Of a DNA stretch of 64,000 bases, positions 23,572-33,500 are shown piece by piece. A program made the position numbers and the translations under genes. Under the pieces are notes generated by a model. That model saw only the letters and a program-made list of their open reading frames with translations. It ran no database searches and was not told the DNA's origin. Position 1 is the stretch's first letter. Each line of letters opens with the position of its first letter. The stretch covers positions 14,856,501 through 14,920,500 of the forward strand of contig NC_079886.1 of NCBI RefSeq assembly GCF_029227915.1, given 5' to 3'. This DNA comes from Hydractinia symbiolongicarpus (taxonomy: Eukaryota > Cnidaria > Hydrozoa > Anthoathecata > Hydractiniidae).

Positions 23572-24849
23572 GTATGACATCCTACTTGTATATTTTATAT
23601 ACATACCACACAAAAACCTGCTTGAAAAGTTTCACTCTGAAATTATTCTTGAATTAATGTATACAAAAAAGTTGTGTAGTATTATTTTTATCTTTAATAT
23701 ATTAAAAAAAAAATTCACACCTGTGAAAAACATGTCAATTTCCTATGTGTTCATGCAAGTTTTTGAAATTTGATATCTTAAGAACTGCCCTAGATTTTTA
23801 ATAGTGGGGAGATTCCTCTATGCTGCTTTTCAAAAAAATTCACAGGAAAAAAGATTTTTTTATTTATGTAGCATATTCTTAAGATTGTAGTAACTATTTT
23901 ACTTATGTGTTAAGTATTTTTACTTGTATATGTATATTATAAATTCCTGAAAAACATTTCTAAAAATGGTCACCCAAAAACATCCTTCCTCAAATCTTCA
24001 GAGTGTTGGCTTTGTAATTGACATTTGCTTGTGCGAATTTAGGTTCTCTGAGTTAGTGTTTGTCCACGCACGACCGTAGGTGTTGAGTAGGTGTGCTATG
24101 ATTCGCACGTGTAAATCAAGTAACGCGTGCGATGTAAAACGCACGTGCAAAGAATGTTACGCCTGCGATACGGGCTCCGAGGTTATTTTTGTTGCACATT
24201 TATTTTGCGGTAGAAAGGTGGGGGACGTTTTAAATCGTGAACCCCAAACACGATGATCGACCGTCTACTGGTATAGCGACTTTCTCAATCTTAACTTCCT
24301 TTTCTACATGTCCGAAATAGTATGCATGACTATACTGTCATTTTTATATTTATTGTTTATTTTTCTTTTTATTGTTTATTTGTTTATAGGCAAAAATATG
24401 CTTTGTTTTCAAATTAAAAAAAATCTTTATCCACGTGGCTTAAATAAAACTTCAAAATGCATTTAGAAAGTTCAGCTACACTTTACCAAAATTTTTACAG
24501 AAAAAAATTTATACCGCCGTGGGTTTCGTTTTTACAGGCATAAAGAAAAAATTCGGACCGGCTATGATTTCCAATTATTTTGTCAAATGAAGAAAATATC
24601 AATTAAATCCATGATAAAATGTCTATTCCGCCTGTAAGTGCAGTTTTGCAGACTTGCTTCATCCGTGCTCCGTCGGCGTTCACCTCCGCATTAGTTAAGA
24701 ACCGCATGGCTGGATTTCTTGTGTAAGACCTGGTTAACAACGACGAAGGGGCCAGGCGAAAGAGATTATGTCTACCTAGTTCTTTTAACTAAGTCAGGAG
24801 TCGGTGAATTAGCTAGGATGATCAGGTTGGCTATGAATAAGCTTGTTCG
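23572..24849. other. No gene seen
   Basis: AT-rich DNA, with a locally GC-richer, CG-containing stretch around 24070-24170. No coding region is supported. The 3' end of this block may hold decayed LINE sequence (GLAMNKLVRGLKEPGLF near 24830-24885). Confidence 0.35.
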
Positions 24850-24971
24850 TGGATTAAAAGAACCAGGACTATTTAATAATTTCTGAAGTCTAAAAGTGTC
24901 CAATAAAACCACCAAAAATATAATAGTCAGTACCATGTATAGGCAACCCGCTGGTAATTATAAACAACTAG
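24850..24971 (+). pseudogene. LINE fragment A: endonuclease start
   Basis: The frame SNKTTKNIIVSTMYRQPAGN matches the conserved VYRPP-like motif of the apurinic endonuclease of CR1/Jockey-type LINEs. It breaks off after NYKQL at an HLR tail. The next part of the same domain resumes at 26755, so this is the first recognisable fragment of the split LINE. Confidence 0.7.
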
Positions 24972-26754
24972 CTTCACTTATGTTAATATACTTTCCTTTG
25001 ACGTTAATATTGTTTACCGTTAAAGTTTGATAAATTACAGAACCGTTTTATGTATGTATATGTATTTTATATTTTATCCACTTTGCAAAAGTCACAGACA
25101 GAAGCTCCGTATTATTATATAGACTAGTCCATAAAGCCCGTGGAAAAATCCACTGAGCCAGGATAAAAATGAAAAAGAAGCGTTATTTGAATTTTGATGA
25201 CGTCAACAACCCATCCACAAAAAAATTTCAGAAGCTTATTTTCACGTTGCCTCTATTGCGTAGGGCTTAAAGCGCTGATCAACAAAATGTATATGATCAT
25301 GTGCTTTTGATGAGCGGTTAATGAGGTGAGGAAGGGTTTAAAACATTTTCTGACGTCAGCAACGGCCCGTCAAAACCTAAAAATATTTTTTTAGAAATTT
25401 GTATACCTGTTGCCTTTATCGCATAGATCTTGAAACGCTGATTAAGAAAATGTATAGGATCATGTACTTTTGATAAACAGTTGCAGAGATATTAGAGTTT
25501 GAAGGTTTTTTGATGACGTCATCAACCCGTCCATTCCGAAACGGATTCAAGGACCCAGGTTTGGGAAACTTACCCAAAATTGTCCTAGGTGGTCCCTAGT
25601 TACCCACGCGGTGAAAAATCATTGACGTCACCACCTCGTTTCCAAGTTATTTGGCCTCAAAGTTTTAGGTGCACTGTAATAGCTTCATTATATTAATATA
25701 GGATATTGACGTTAAAGTAGTGTTATTTTCGTCGCGCCGTAACGTCAGAAAATTTGACATATTAGAGATGCATTTTTCGGCAACATCAAAGGAAAATGAA
25801 GACATCCACTTTGCCTGTCACAGACACACAGACAGACACACTTAGCGTATTATTATATAGACTAGTCGATAAAGCCCGTGGAAAAATCCACTGAGGCAGA
25901 ATAAAAATTTTGATGACGTCAGCAACCCATCCACAAAAAAAAAATCAGAACTGTGTTTCCACGTTGCCTCTATTGTGTAGAGCTTAAACTGCTGATCAAG
26001 AAAATGTATATGATCATGTGCTTTTGATGAGCGGTTAATGAGATATAAGGGTTTTAAAATTTTGCTGACGTCAGCAATGGCCAGGCAAACCCCCAAAACT
26101 TTTTTTTAGAAATTTGTATACCTGTTGCCTTCATCGTATAGATCTTGAAACGCTGATTAAGAAAATATATAGTATCCTATGTTTTTGACAAACGCCTAAG
26201 GAGATTTAAGGGCTTTAAAATTTTGCTGACGTCAGCAAAGTCCCTATCAAAAGTTCCAAAAAAAATTTCTTCACAAATTCGTACACCCGTTGCATTCATC
26301 ATATAGATCTTGAAATGCTGATCAAGAAAATGTATAGGAACGTGCACTTTTGACAAACGGTTGCAGAAATATTGGGATTTGAAGGTTTTGTGATGACGTC
26401 ATCAACCCGTCCATTCCGAAACGGATTCGGGGATCCAGGTTTGGGAAACTTACCCAAATTGGTCCCAGGTGGCCCCTAGTTACCCACGCAGTGAAAAATC
26501 ATTGACGTCACCACCTCGTTTCCAAGTTATTTGGCCTCAAAGTTTTAAGTGCACTGTAACGGCTTCATTAATTTAATATAGGATATTGACGTTAAAGTGG
26601 TGTTATTGACGTCGCGCCGTAGCGTCAGAAAATTTAACATATTAGACATGCATTTTTCGGTTACTTCAAAGAAAATTTCGGTAAGATTAAAGGAAAATGA
26701 ACATATCCACTTTGCCTGTTACAGACACACGGAACTGGCGTATTATTATATAGA
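24972..26754 (+). repeat. HLR array: one tail fragment and two full copies
   Basis: A tail fragment (24972-25132) is followed by copies starting at 25133 and 25861, each with the head ACTAGTCSATAAAGCCC. Each ends in a GACA/CACA-bearing tail and TATTATTATATAG. The second copy contains a partial internal duplication of the block with TGCTGACGTCAGCAA. The array sits inside the LINE endonuclease; the LINE resumes directly at ATTCAAAAATC. The ORFs in this block are repeat translations. Confidence 0.85.
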
Positions 26755-26895
26755 TTCAAAAATCATATGCGATCATTTATTAATAGAACAAAAAAAACAA
26801 GTAAGCACGTTTATATTGCAGGTGACCTAAATGTTAATCTTTTAGATCATACATCAAATAGTAAAGTAAAACGTTTTGTGAATACTATTATTTAA
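26755..26895 (+). pseudogene. LINE fragment B: endonuclease middle
   Basis: SFINRTKKTSKHVYIAGDLN followed by VNLLDH is the GDFN-type motif of the LINE endonuclease. The frame runs to KRFVNTII before an inverted HLR array interrupts. It continues fragment A in the expected domain order. Confidence 0.8.
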
Positions 26896-28243
26896 CAGTG
26901 TTCATTTTCCTTTGATCTTACCCAAATTTTTTTGAAGTAACCGAAAAATGCATGTCTAATATGTTAAATTTTCTGACGTTACGGCGCGACGTCAATAACA
27001 CTACTTTAACGTCAATATCCTTTATTAAATTAATGAAGCCGTTACAGTGCACTTAAAACTTTTAGGTCAAATAACTTGGAAACGAGGTGGTGACGTCAAT
27101 GATTTTTCACCGCGTGGGTAACTAGGGACCACCTGCGACCAATTTGGGTAAGTTTCCCAAACCTGGGTTCCCGAATCCGTTTCGGAATGGACGGGTTGAT
27201 GACGTCATCACAAAACCTACAAACCCCAATATGTCTGCAACCGTTTGTCAAAAGTTCATGTTCCTATACATTTTCTTGATCAGCATTTCAAGATCTATAT
27301 GATGAATGCAACGGGTGTACGAATTTGTGAAGACATTTTTTTTGGAACTTTTGGTAGGGACTTTGCTGACGTCAGCAAAATTTTTAAAACCCTTATATCT
27401 CCTTAGGCGTTTGTCAAAAACATACGATACTATACATTATTTTGATCAGCGTTTCAACCTCTACACATTACAGACAACAAATGACTAAATTTCACCAATT
27501 TTCTTTTTATATATGCACTGCTGACGTCAGCAAAAAATCTAAAGCAACCTGTTTTTCCATTGTTTTTCAGCCTTAGTGGATTTTTCCACGGGCTTTATCG
27601 ACTAGTCTATATAATAATACGCCAGTTCTGTGTGTCTGTAACAGGCAAAGTGGATATGTTCATTTTCCTTTGATCTTACCGAAATTTTCTTTGAAGTAAC
27701 CGAAAAATGCATGTCTAATATGTTAAATTTTCTGACGTTACGGCGCGACGTTAATAACACTACTTTAACGTCAATATTCTATATTAAATTAATGAAACCG
27801 TCTCAGTGCACTTAAAACTTTGAGGCCAAATAACTTGAAAACGAGGTGGTGATGTCAATAATTTTTCACCGCGTGGGTAACTAGGGACCACCTGCGACCA
27901 ATTTGGGTAAGTTTTCCAAACCTGAATTCCCAAATCCGATATATTGACGTCAAAGGAAAGTATATTAAGATTAGTGAAGCCATTGCATTGCACTTTTAAA
28001 TTTAAGGCTAAATAACTTGGAAACGGGTGGAAATAATTGACGTCATCTCCTCCTTTGGTAACTAGGGACTACCTGGGACCAATTTGGGTAAGTTTTCCAA
28101 ACCTGGGTCACCGAATCTGTTTCGGAATGGACGGGTTAATGACGTCATCGAAAAAGTTTTTAACCCTATTATCTCTGCATCCGTTTGTCAAAAGTACACG
28201 ATCCTATACATCAGCGTTTCAAGCGTTTCAACTTATCGACTAG
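26896..28243 (-). repeat. HLR array, two inverted copies
   Basis: Two copies lie in the opposite orientation to the preceding array: 26896-27606 (tail truncated) and 27607-28243 (internally rearranged, head ending CTTATCGACTAG). All the usual blocks are present as reverse complements. About 25 codons of LINE sequence between fragments B and C are missing at this site. Confidence 0.85.
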
Positions 28244-28693
28244 TTATAACAAATAATTTTTACAACCCTAACTTACGTATAAGAAGGACAGACTTGACTG
28301 ATCATCTTCCAACTTTTTTAATAACAGACATCACGACAACTGAGGATCATCTCTTAGTTACTTCACGCAATTAATCTCAGAAATTGATTTGGGAATTGTA
28401 ACCACAGTTAGCGAATTAAATGAGGCGTATGATCTATTTCTAAATCTCTTTTGTAAACAAAATACCAAAGCTTTTCCAGTGAAGGAAATCAAAATAAATA
28501 GGAAAACAATTCTTAGTCCCTGGATGACCAGGGGTCTATTAAAATCAATAAAACAAAAATTATATGAAAAATCTTTGTCATTTTATAATGAAACTAGATA
28601 TAAAAGCTACAAAAACCTATTTGAAAAAACTAAGCAGCAATCAAAAAAGCTCCATTACCAAGACCTTTTAAGACTTGGGACATTATTAAAGAA
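28244..28693 (+). pseudogene. LINE fragment C: endonuclease end and linker
   Basis: ITNNFYNPNL and DLTDHLPTFLIT give the conserved DH motif at the end of the endonuclease. A linker follows with SPWMTRGLLKSIKQKLYEKS, typical of CR1/Jockey LINEs. After a small frame change the fragment ends TWDIIKE at 28693, exactly where an HLR head begins. The continuation [11 protein letters not shown] is at 43078. Confidence 0.85.
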
Positions 28694-28872
28694 ACTAGTC
28701 GATAAGGGCCGCGAAGAAATCCACTTAGGCAGAGGGACAATGGAAAAAATAGGTTGTTATAGATTTTTGCTGACGTCAGCAGCGGATATATAAAAATAAA
28801 TTGGCGAAATTTAGTTTTTTCCCCTGCCTTTAATGTGTAGAGATTGAAAAGCTGATAAAAATAATGTCTAGG
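28694..28872 (+). repeat. HLR copy, 5' part, interrupted by the Gypsy element
   Basis: The head variant ACTAGTCGATAAGGGCCGCG starts at the LINE junction. The sequence follows the family up to AATGTCTAGG, where the Gypsy LTR begins. The same HLR copy resumes at 37237 (ATAGGATCATGCACTT). Confidence 0.8.
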
Positions 28873-28988
28873 TTTTATATTCAGAGCGGAATCTTATCTA
28901 ACTCAGTTTTTACAAAAGTGTGCTCTTATTGTTCATAGTGTGCATGCCAAGTTGACCTTTTCGTATGCACCAGGTTGGCAATATGACA
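28873..28988 (-). repeat. Gypsy 3' LTR
   Basis: Aligned end to end with 37121-37236 with only scattered differences. Ends TTGGCAATATGACA on the plus strand. Confidence 0.85.
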
Positions 28989-29043
28989 TCTCCCCCTTTC
29001 TTCATTTATATGTCATGTGCAGTTCTGTTAACTAAATCTACTG

Positions 29044-29298
29044 TTAGTATTTTTTCCATTGTTCTATTGGTCTTATGCGTCTCTTAGGGTATTGTTTTCG
29101 AGGGCGTGGGATGACGGTGGGTTCGTTTGTGTGGCTGCTTCCGCTTGGTTGTTCTTCTTCATTGTTTTCGTCTTCTTCCTCGATATCTGCTCCTCTTTGT
29201 TGGACATGTGGTAGTGGTGCCTTTTTGGGCAATGGCTTAAAGTGTGTGCTATTTCGTGTGATAGTATGAGAGTTGTCAGCAGCGGTTGCGGTGATCAT
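29044..29298 (-). pseudogene. Gypsy Pol C-terminal tail
   Basis: A minus-strand frame encodes an acidic, proline-containing tail ending in a basic RKQYPKRRIRPIEQWKKY segment, just upstream of the 3' LTR. The position and basic end fit the C-terminus of a Gypsy polyprotein. It follows the integrase zinc-finger piece with no catalytic core between. Confidence 0.5.
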
Positions 29299-29951
29299 GG
29301 AGTGGTTTTTTTGTGTGATGGGTGGGGGGGAGGGGGGGGTATGGGTGTTGGTTTTACGGCTCGTATTTCCTGTTTAATGTTGTGGCTTGGCATGCTACAC
29401 AGTTCGTCCATACTTATAAAGTATACTTTTGATCGCATTAGGGCTTTAGTTTTGGTTAGACCCTGGTGCCCGGAGTGAGCGAGCATAACTGAGATTCTGT
29501 GTAAAGAAGCGGGCAGTACAATACGGGAACCCTTTAGTATAACCTTTCGGTCAGCGGTGACTGTCAGTTCTTGTTTGAATTTGCTTAACAACTTCAGGTG
29601 GGTGGAGTTGACGTTTTTAAGATGTGGATATTTATCAATTTCGTTTAAAATATGCCAGTTACCTTCTAAAACTAAGGTCATCAGGCATTGCAAGAATTCG
29701 CCTTTCTCGGTTTCGGTTTTTCTTAGATCCAGAGTGATCGCGTTGGGTGTGGATATATCGGAGATAAAGTTTACGTATCTCTCATTTTTTTCGGACGGAA
29801 GACTTTTCGAGACAGGGTGACGGCTACAATAATCCGAGATGTTGTCTTCGCTCTTGACGTATTCTAAATCGAAATGGTAACCTTGGATACTCAGAAGCAT
29901 GTTTTCGATGCGTAGTGGTAGAGTGGACAGCGGTTTTTGTAGTAAGGTTAC
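29295..29951 (-). pseudogene. Gypsy RNase H end and integrase zinc-binding domain, core deleted
   Basis: The frame carries TLLQKPLSTLPLRIENMLL and YHFDLEYVKSEDN, the end of RNase H. It then carries LPASLHRISVMLAHSGHQG with the integrase H-H region, up to ELCSMPSHNIKQEIRA. The catalytic D,D-35-E integrase core is absent; the sequence passes directly into a proline-rich stretch. Only the zinc-binding subdomain remains, so the element could not integrate by itself. Confidence 0.75.
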
Positions 29952-30445
29952 AATTGAGGATTGTGCAAGGGCGCGAAGCGCCCGCAGTGCAATCCCGATT
30001 TTATAAATAAAATCGAAGCCAACGATCTAATACTGGATAAACGCCCTTTCACGCCTTGAGTAAGAAAGTCATTATGAATACATACTGCAGGACCTTAGAT
30101 TTTATTTTATATCAGAGTTGACTTGATACTACAAACATAAAATCGCATATGAGCCAATTCAGAAACTTGATTTTGGCATGGGAATGCAAAAGAACATAAT
30201 GAAAGAAAGTTTGTTTATATTTTCACAAATAAAGTATACAGATTATGTACTGCCGCGACCACGATTTCCACGGTATGCACCACGAAAAGAACCTCTGCCT
30301 GAAATATAAATAAAAGTAAATAAATAAATGACGAGGTGGCTGTGAAGCCTGGGTGGGTGGGCAGTATTAGATCGTTGGCTTCGATTTTATTTATAAAATC
30401 GGGATTGCACTGCGGGCGCTTCGCGCCCTTGCACAATCCTCAATT
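29952..30445. mobile_element. 494 bp element with perfect 84 bp inverted repeats
   Basis: The arms 29952-30035 and 30362-30445 are exact reverse complements. Each starts AATTGAGGATTGTGC and contains a local hairpin GGGCGCGAAGCGCCC. The inner arm shares GATCTAATACTGGATAAACG with the ITR of the adjoining DIRS element, and sequence up to about 30100 resembles the rest of that ITR. The interior contains an RGG-type coding piece. It is probably a non-autonomous relative of, or companion insertion to, the DIRS element. Confidence 0.75.
30239..30305 (-). other. Possible captured terminal exon encoding an RGG box
   Basis: On the minus strand, ATTTATATTTCAG resembles a splice acceptor. It is followed by an open frame encoding GRGSFRGAYRGNRGRGST and a stop. 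Arg-Gly-rich tails occur in many RNA-binding proteins. It sits inside the inverted-repeat element, so it may be a host exon carried by the transposon. The family cannot be named from this length. Confidence 0.4.
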
Positions 30446-30530
30446 TTATTGCATAAAATCTCCGCCCGATCTAATACTGGATAAACGCCCTTTCAGGCCT
30501 TGAGGCTGAAAGTCATTACTCAGGACCTCT
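30443..30530 (+). repeat. DIRS inverted terminal repeat, left
   Basis: Identical as reverse complement to 34507-34594 over 88 bp. The recombinase stop codon lies just inside it, at 30533-30535. Confidence 0.92.
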
Positions 30531-30532
30531 GT

Positions 30533-33500
30533 TCAAAGCGTCAAGACAGCAGACTCGAATATTTCAGGTTCAACTAGGATCTCCTTTCTATAGGTTCTTT
30601 CAAAAGTTGTAGAAGTAGTCCAGTGACCTTTTTTCAATATTTCGGTCATAGGTACGCCCTGTACTACTGCCTTGGAGGAGGAAGCAGATCTAGTGGAATG
30701 CCCCTTGAACGTACTGGTATCTATGCCAGATAGAGTGAGGACTTCTAAAATCCACCTTGAAATTGTACAAGGTTTAACCGCTTTATGAGGTTTCACAAAG
30801 CTCAAAAGGAGTTGAAAATTTTCACCTCTCCAGGGAGAGCTCCTCTCTAGATAAACATCAATGTGATTGCAAACACATAAATTAAGATCCTCTTTGAAAT
30901 GCATAAACTTTAAGGGAGGACGAGGCTTACGTTGCTTGGCTGTTTTAGTAGGCTTGCCAAAATGAAATGAATAACCAGAATGGTGTTTAACTAAATATCT
31001 GACGTCCAAATAGGCCACTTCATGAGCCCTAGCAGCGGAAGTCAAAGCTAATAGCATTGTCAATTTCAAAGTTAACATTTTGTCAGAAATGTTCTGCAGA
31101 CTAATTGATGACAAAAATGTCACTACTCTTTCCACATCCCAAATGAAAGTATATTTAGGTTGAGGAAACCGCTGATTGTGAACACCTGCCAAAAGAGAAG
31201 ATACCAAAGGATGTTTACCCACAGCAACCCCATCTATGGGCTCATGGTAAGCAGAAATAGCTGATCTATACCCAGCAATTTTGCTATGTTCTAATCCCTC
31301 GTGAAAAGAGTCAGATAAAAATTCGATTACAAAATTTATAGCACATCGAACGGGATCAACTTGTTGTCTACGACACCAGCTACTCCACTTATTCCAGGCC
31401 GACTGGTAATGGGAGATTGTTCCAGACCTTCTGGATGCTGTAATAAGATTGGAAGCTTTCTGCAAAATTCCAATTGTTTCGAGACTTCCCCTGAAACTGT
31501 CCAAGCCACTAACTGAAGAGTTCGATTTTGAAGAAGCGGGTGGTTTTGTCCCTGTGGGTTTGACAATAAATCCTTTTTCAGAGGTAAAAGTATCGGCTTT
31601 TGTACAGATAAGTGGAGTAACTGAGGATACCAGGTTTGTGTTTGCCAGGCTGGAGCAATAACAATTAATGTCGCACAGTCGTACTGGACCTTCCATAACA
31701 CTTTTCCTATTAGGCAAAATGGAGGGAAGGCGTAACCTCGGATATGTTTCCAACATGCCTGAAATGCATCCTGTCCCTTGCTGTATGGGTCTATTTTCCA
31801 GGCATAATACAGGGGCACTTGATGAGTCAATCTTGAAGCAAACAGGTCTATGCACGGAGTTCCCCTTGCTTGGCACAGCGCCAGAAACACATTCCGATTC
31901 AACATCCATTCGCTTGAGTCTCTCACATTCCGTGACATTAAATCTGCTTCCACATTGAGCTTTCCTGGGAGGTACTCCACAGTAATCGTGATCTGGTGGT
32001 CCAGAAGATACCTCCAGATCTCCCGAGTCACTTTGTTCAATGGTTCGCTTCGAGTGCCACCCATCTTCTTGAGATAGGTTAGTGCCACAATGTTGTCCAT
32101 CTGAATGTGAATGGACAGAGCTTCTGGGTGTAACCGATGAAATGAAAGTATTGCTAGTTTTGCCGCTTTCAATTCTAGAACATTTATATGCAGGTTTTTC
32201 TCCGAAGCGGACCATTGACCTCCTGTTTTCTTGCCATTGCAGTAAGCCCCCCACCCCTGAAGGGATGCATCCGATGATATTACTAGTTGAGGAGGACATG
32301 ACACCAGACACCGCCCATTTGACAACTGTAGGTTCTGGCACCACCAATTGAGCTCCCCTTTCACGTCCTGTGTCAGTGTTATCAAAGAGTCGTAACTTCC
32401 CTTGGCAGACAGCTCTAAAATTCGTTGTCTTTGCATAGCTCTGTATTGCAGGGGTGCTGGAAGTACCGCCACTGCTGATGAAGAAAGAAGACCTATCACC
32501 TTCATCAGATCCCTTACTGAGACCTTTGATGCAGACAATAGACCTTTGCACTGGGACAATATTTTTTCCATCTTCTCCCGAGGTAAACCCAGTTTCAAAT
32601 TGTCGGAATCCACCTCTACTCCCAGAAATTGAATTAAATGTGTTGGTTGTAACACGGATTTTTTCAGATTTATTGAGAATCCTAGATGTTGAAGAATGAA
32701 AATCAAAGTGTCGCGTGCCATCTCTGCCTTTTGGGCTGTCTCGGCCAGGATTAAACAATCGTCTAGATAAATGATAAGGCGGACATTTAGTCGTCTCAAC
32801 ATTGCTATTGGAACCTTCATCAATTTTGAAAAAATTCTTGGAGCAGGTCCTAGACCGAAACAGAGGCACACAAACTGGTAAATCTTTTGTCTCCATTGAA
32901 ACCTTACATATTTCTGAGAGCGTTGGTGAAGAGGAACTGAAAAATAAGCATCTTTCAGGTCTATTTTGCACATGTAGTCCCCTTTCTTCAAGAGCTCCTT
33001 CAACAGACCCAAGGTTTCCATCTTGAAGTGCTCGTATGGAATGTTCTGATTCAATTTTTTTAGATTTATGACCGGTCTGTACCCCCCATCCTTCTTGGGA
33101 ACCAGAAATATCGAGCTTAGAAACTGGTTCCGACCTGGGGAAGCAACCCTCTTTATGGCCCCTTTGGCTAACATTTCCTGAACCTCTTTTTCTACTAGAG
33201 TCTCCTCCTCTGTTGTTAACTTGGGAGGACGAGGAGGATGAGTTTGTTGAGGAACTGACAGAAAAGGCACTTGGTACCCTTGGACCCATTGAAGAATCTC
33301 TGGATCCTGAGTCAGAACCTCCCAATTCTGAATATAAAAGCTTAGCCTCCCTGCCTGAGATAAATTCGGTTGCAGTACTTGTGGAAACAAGTCTCTTACT
33401 AAAGGATGAACCTTTGTCAAGGAAAGAGGCTCCTCGACCTTTGAACACACAACAGGTACTGAAATTGAAGGAAGTAGTTTTACCTCTGTTTTGGTTGCTT

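Noticed and set aside
28037-28243. ORFs inside HLR arrays
   Set aside because: They run across conserved noncoding repeat blocks and differ between copies.
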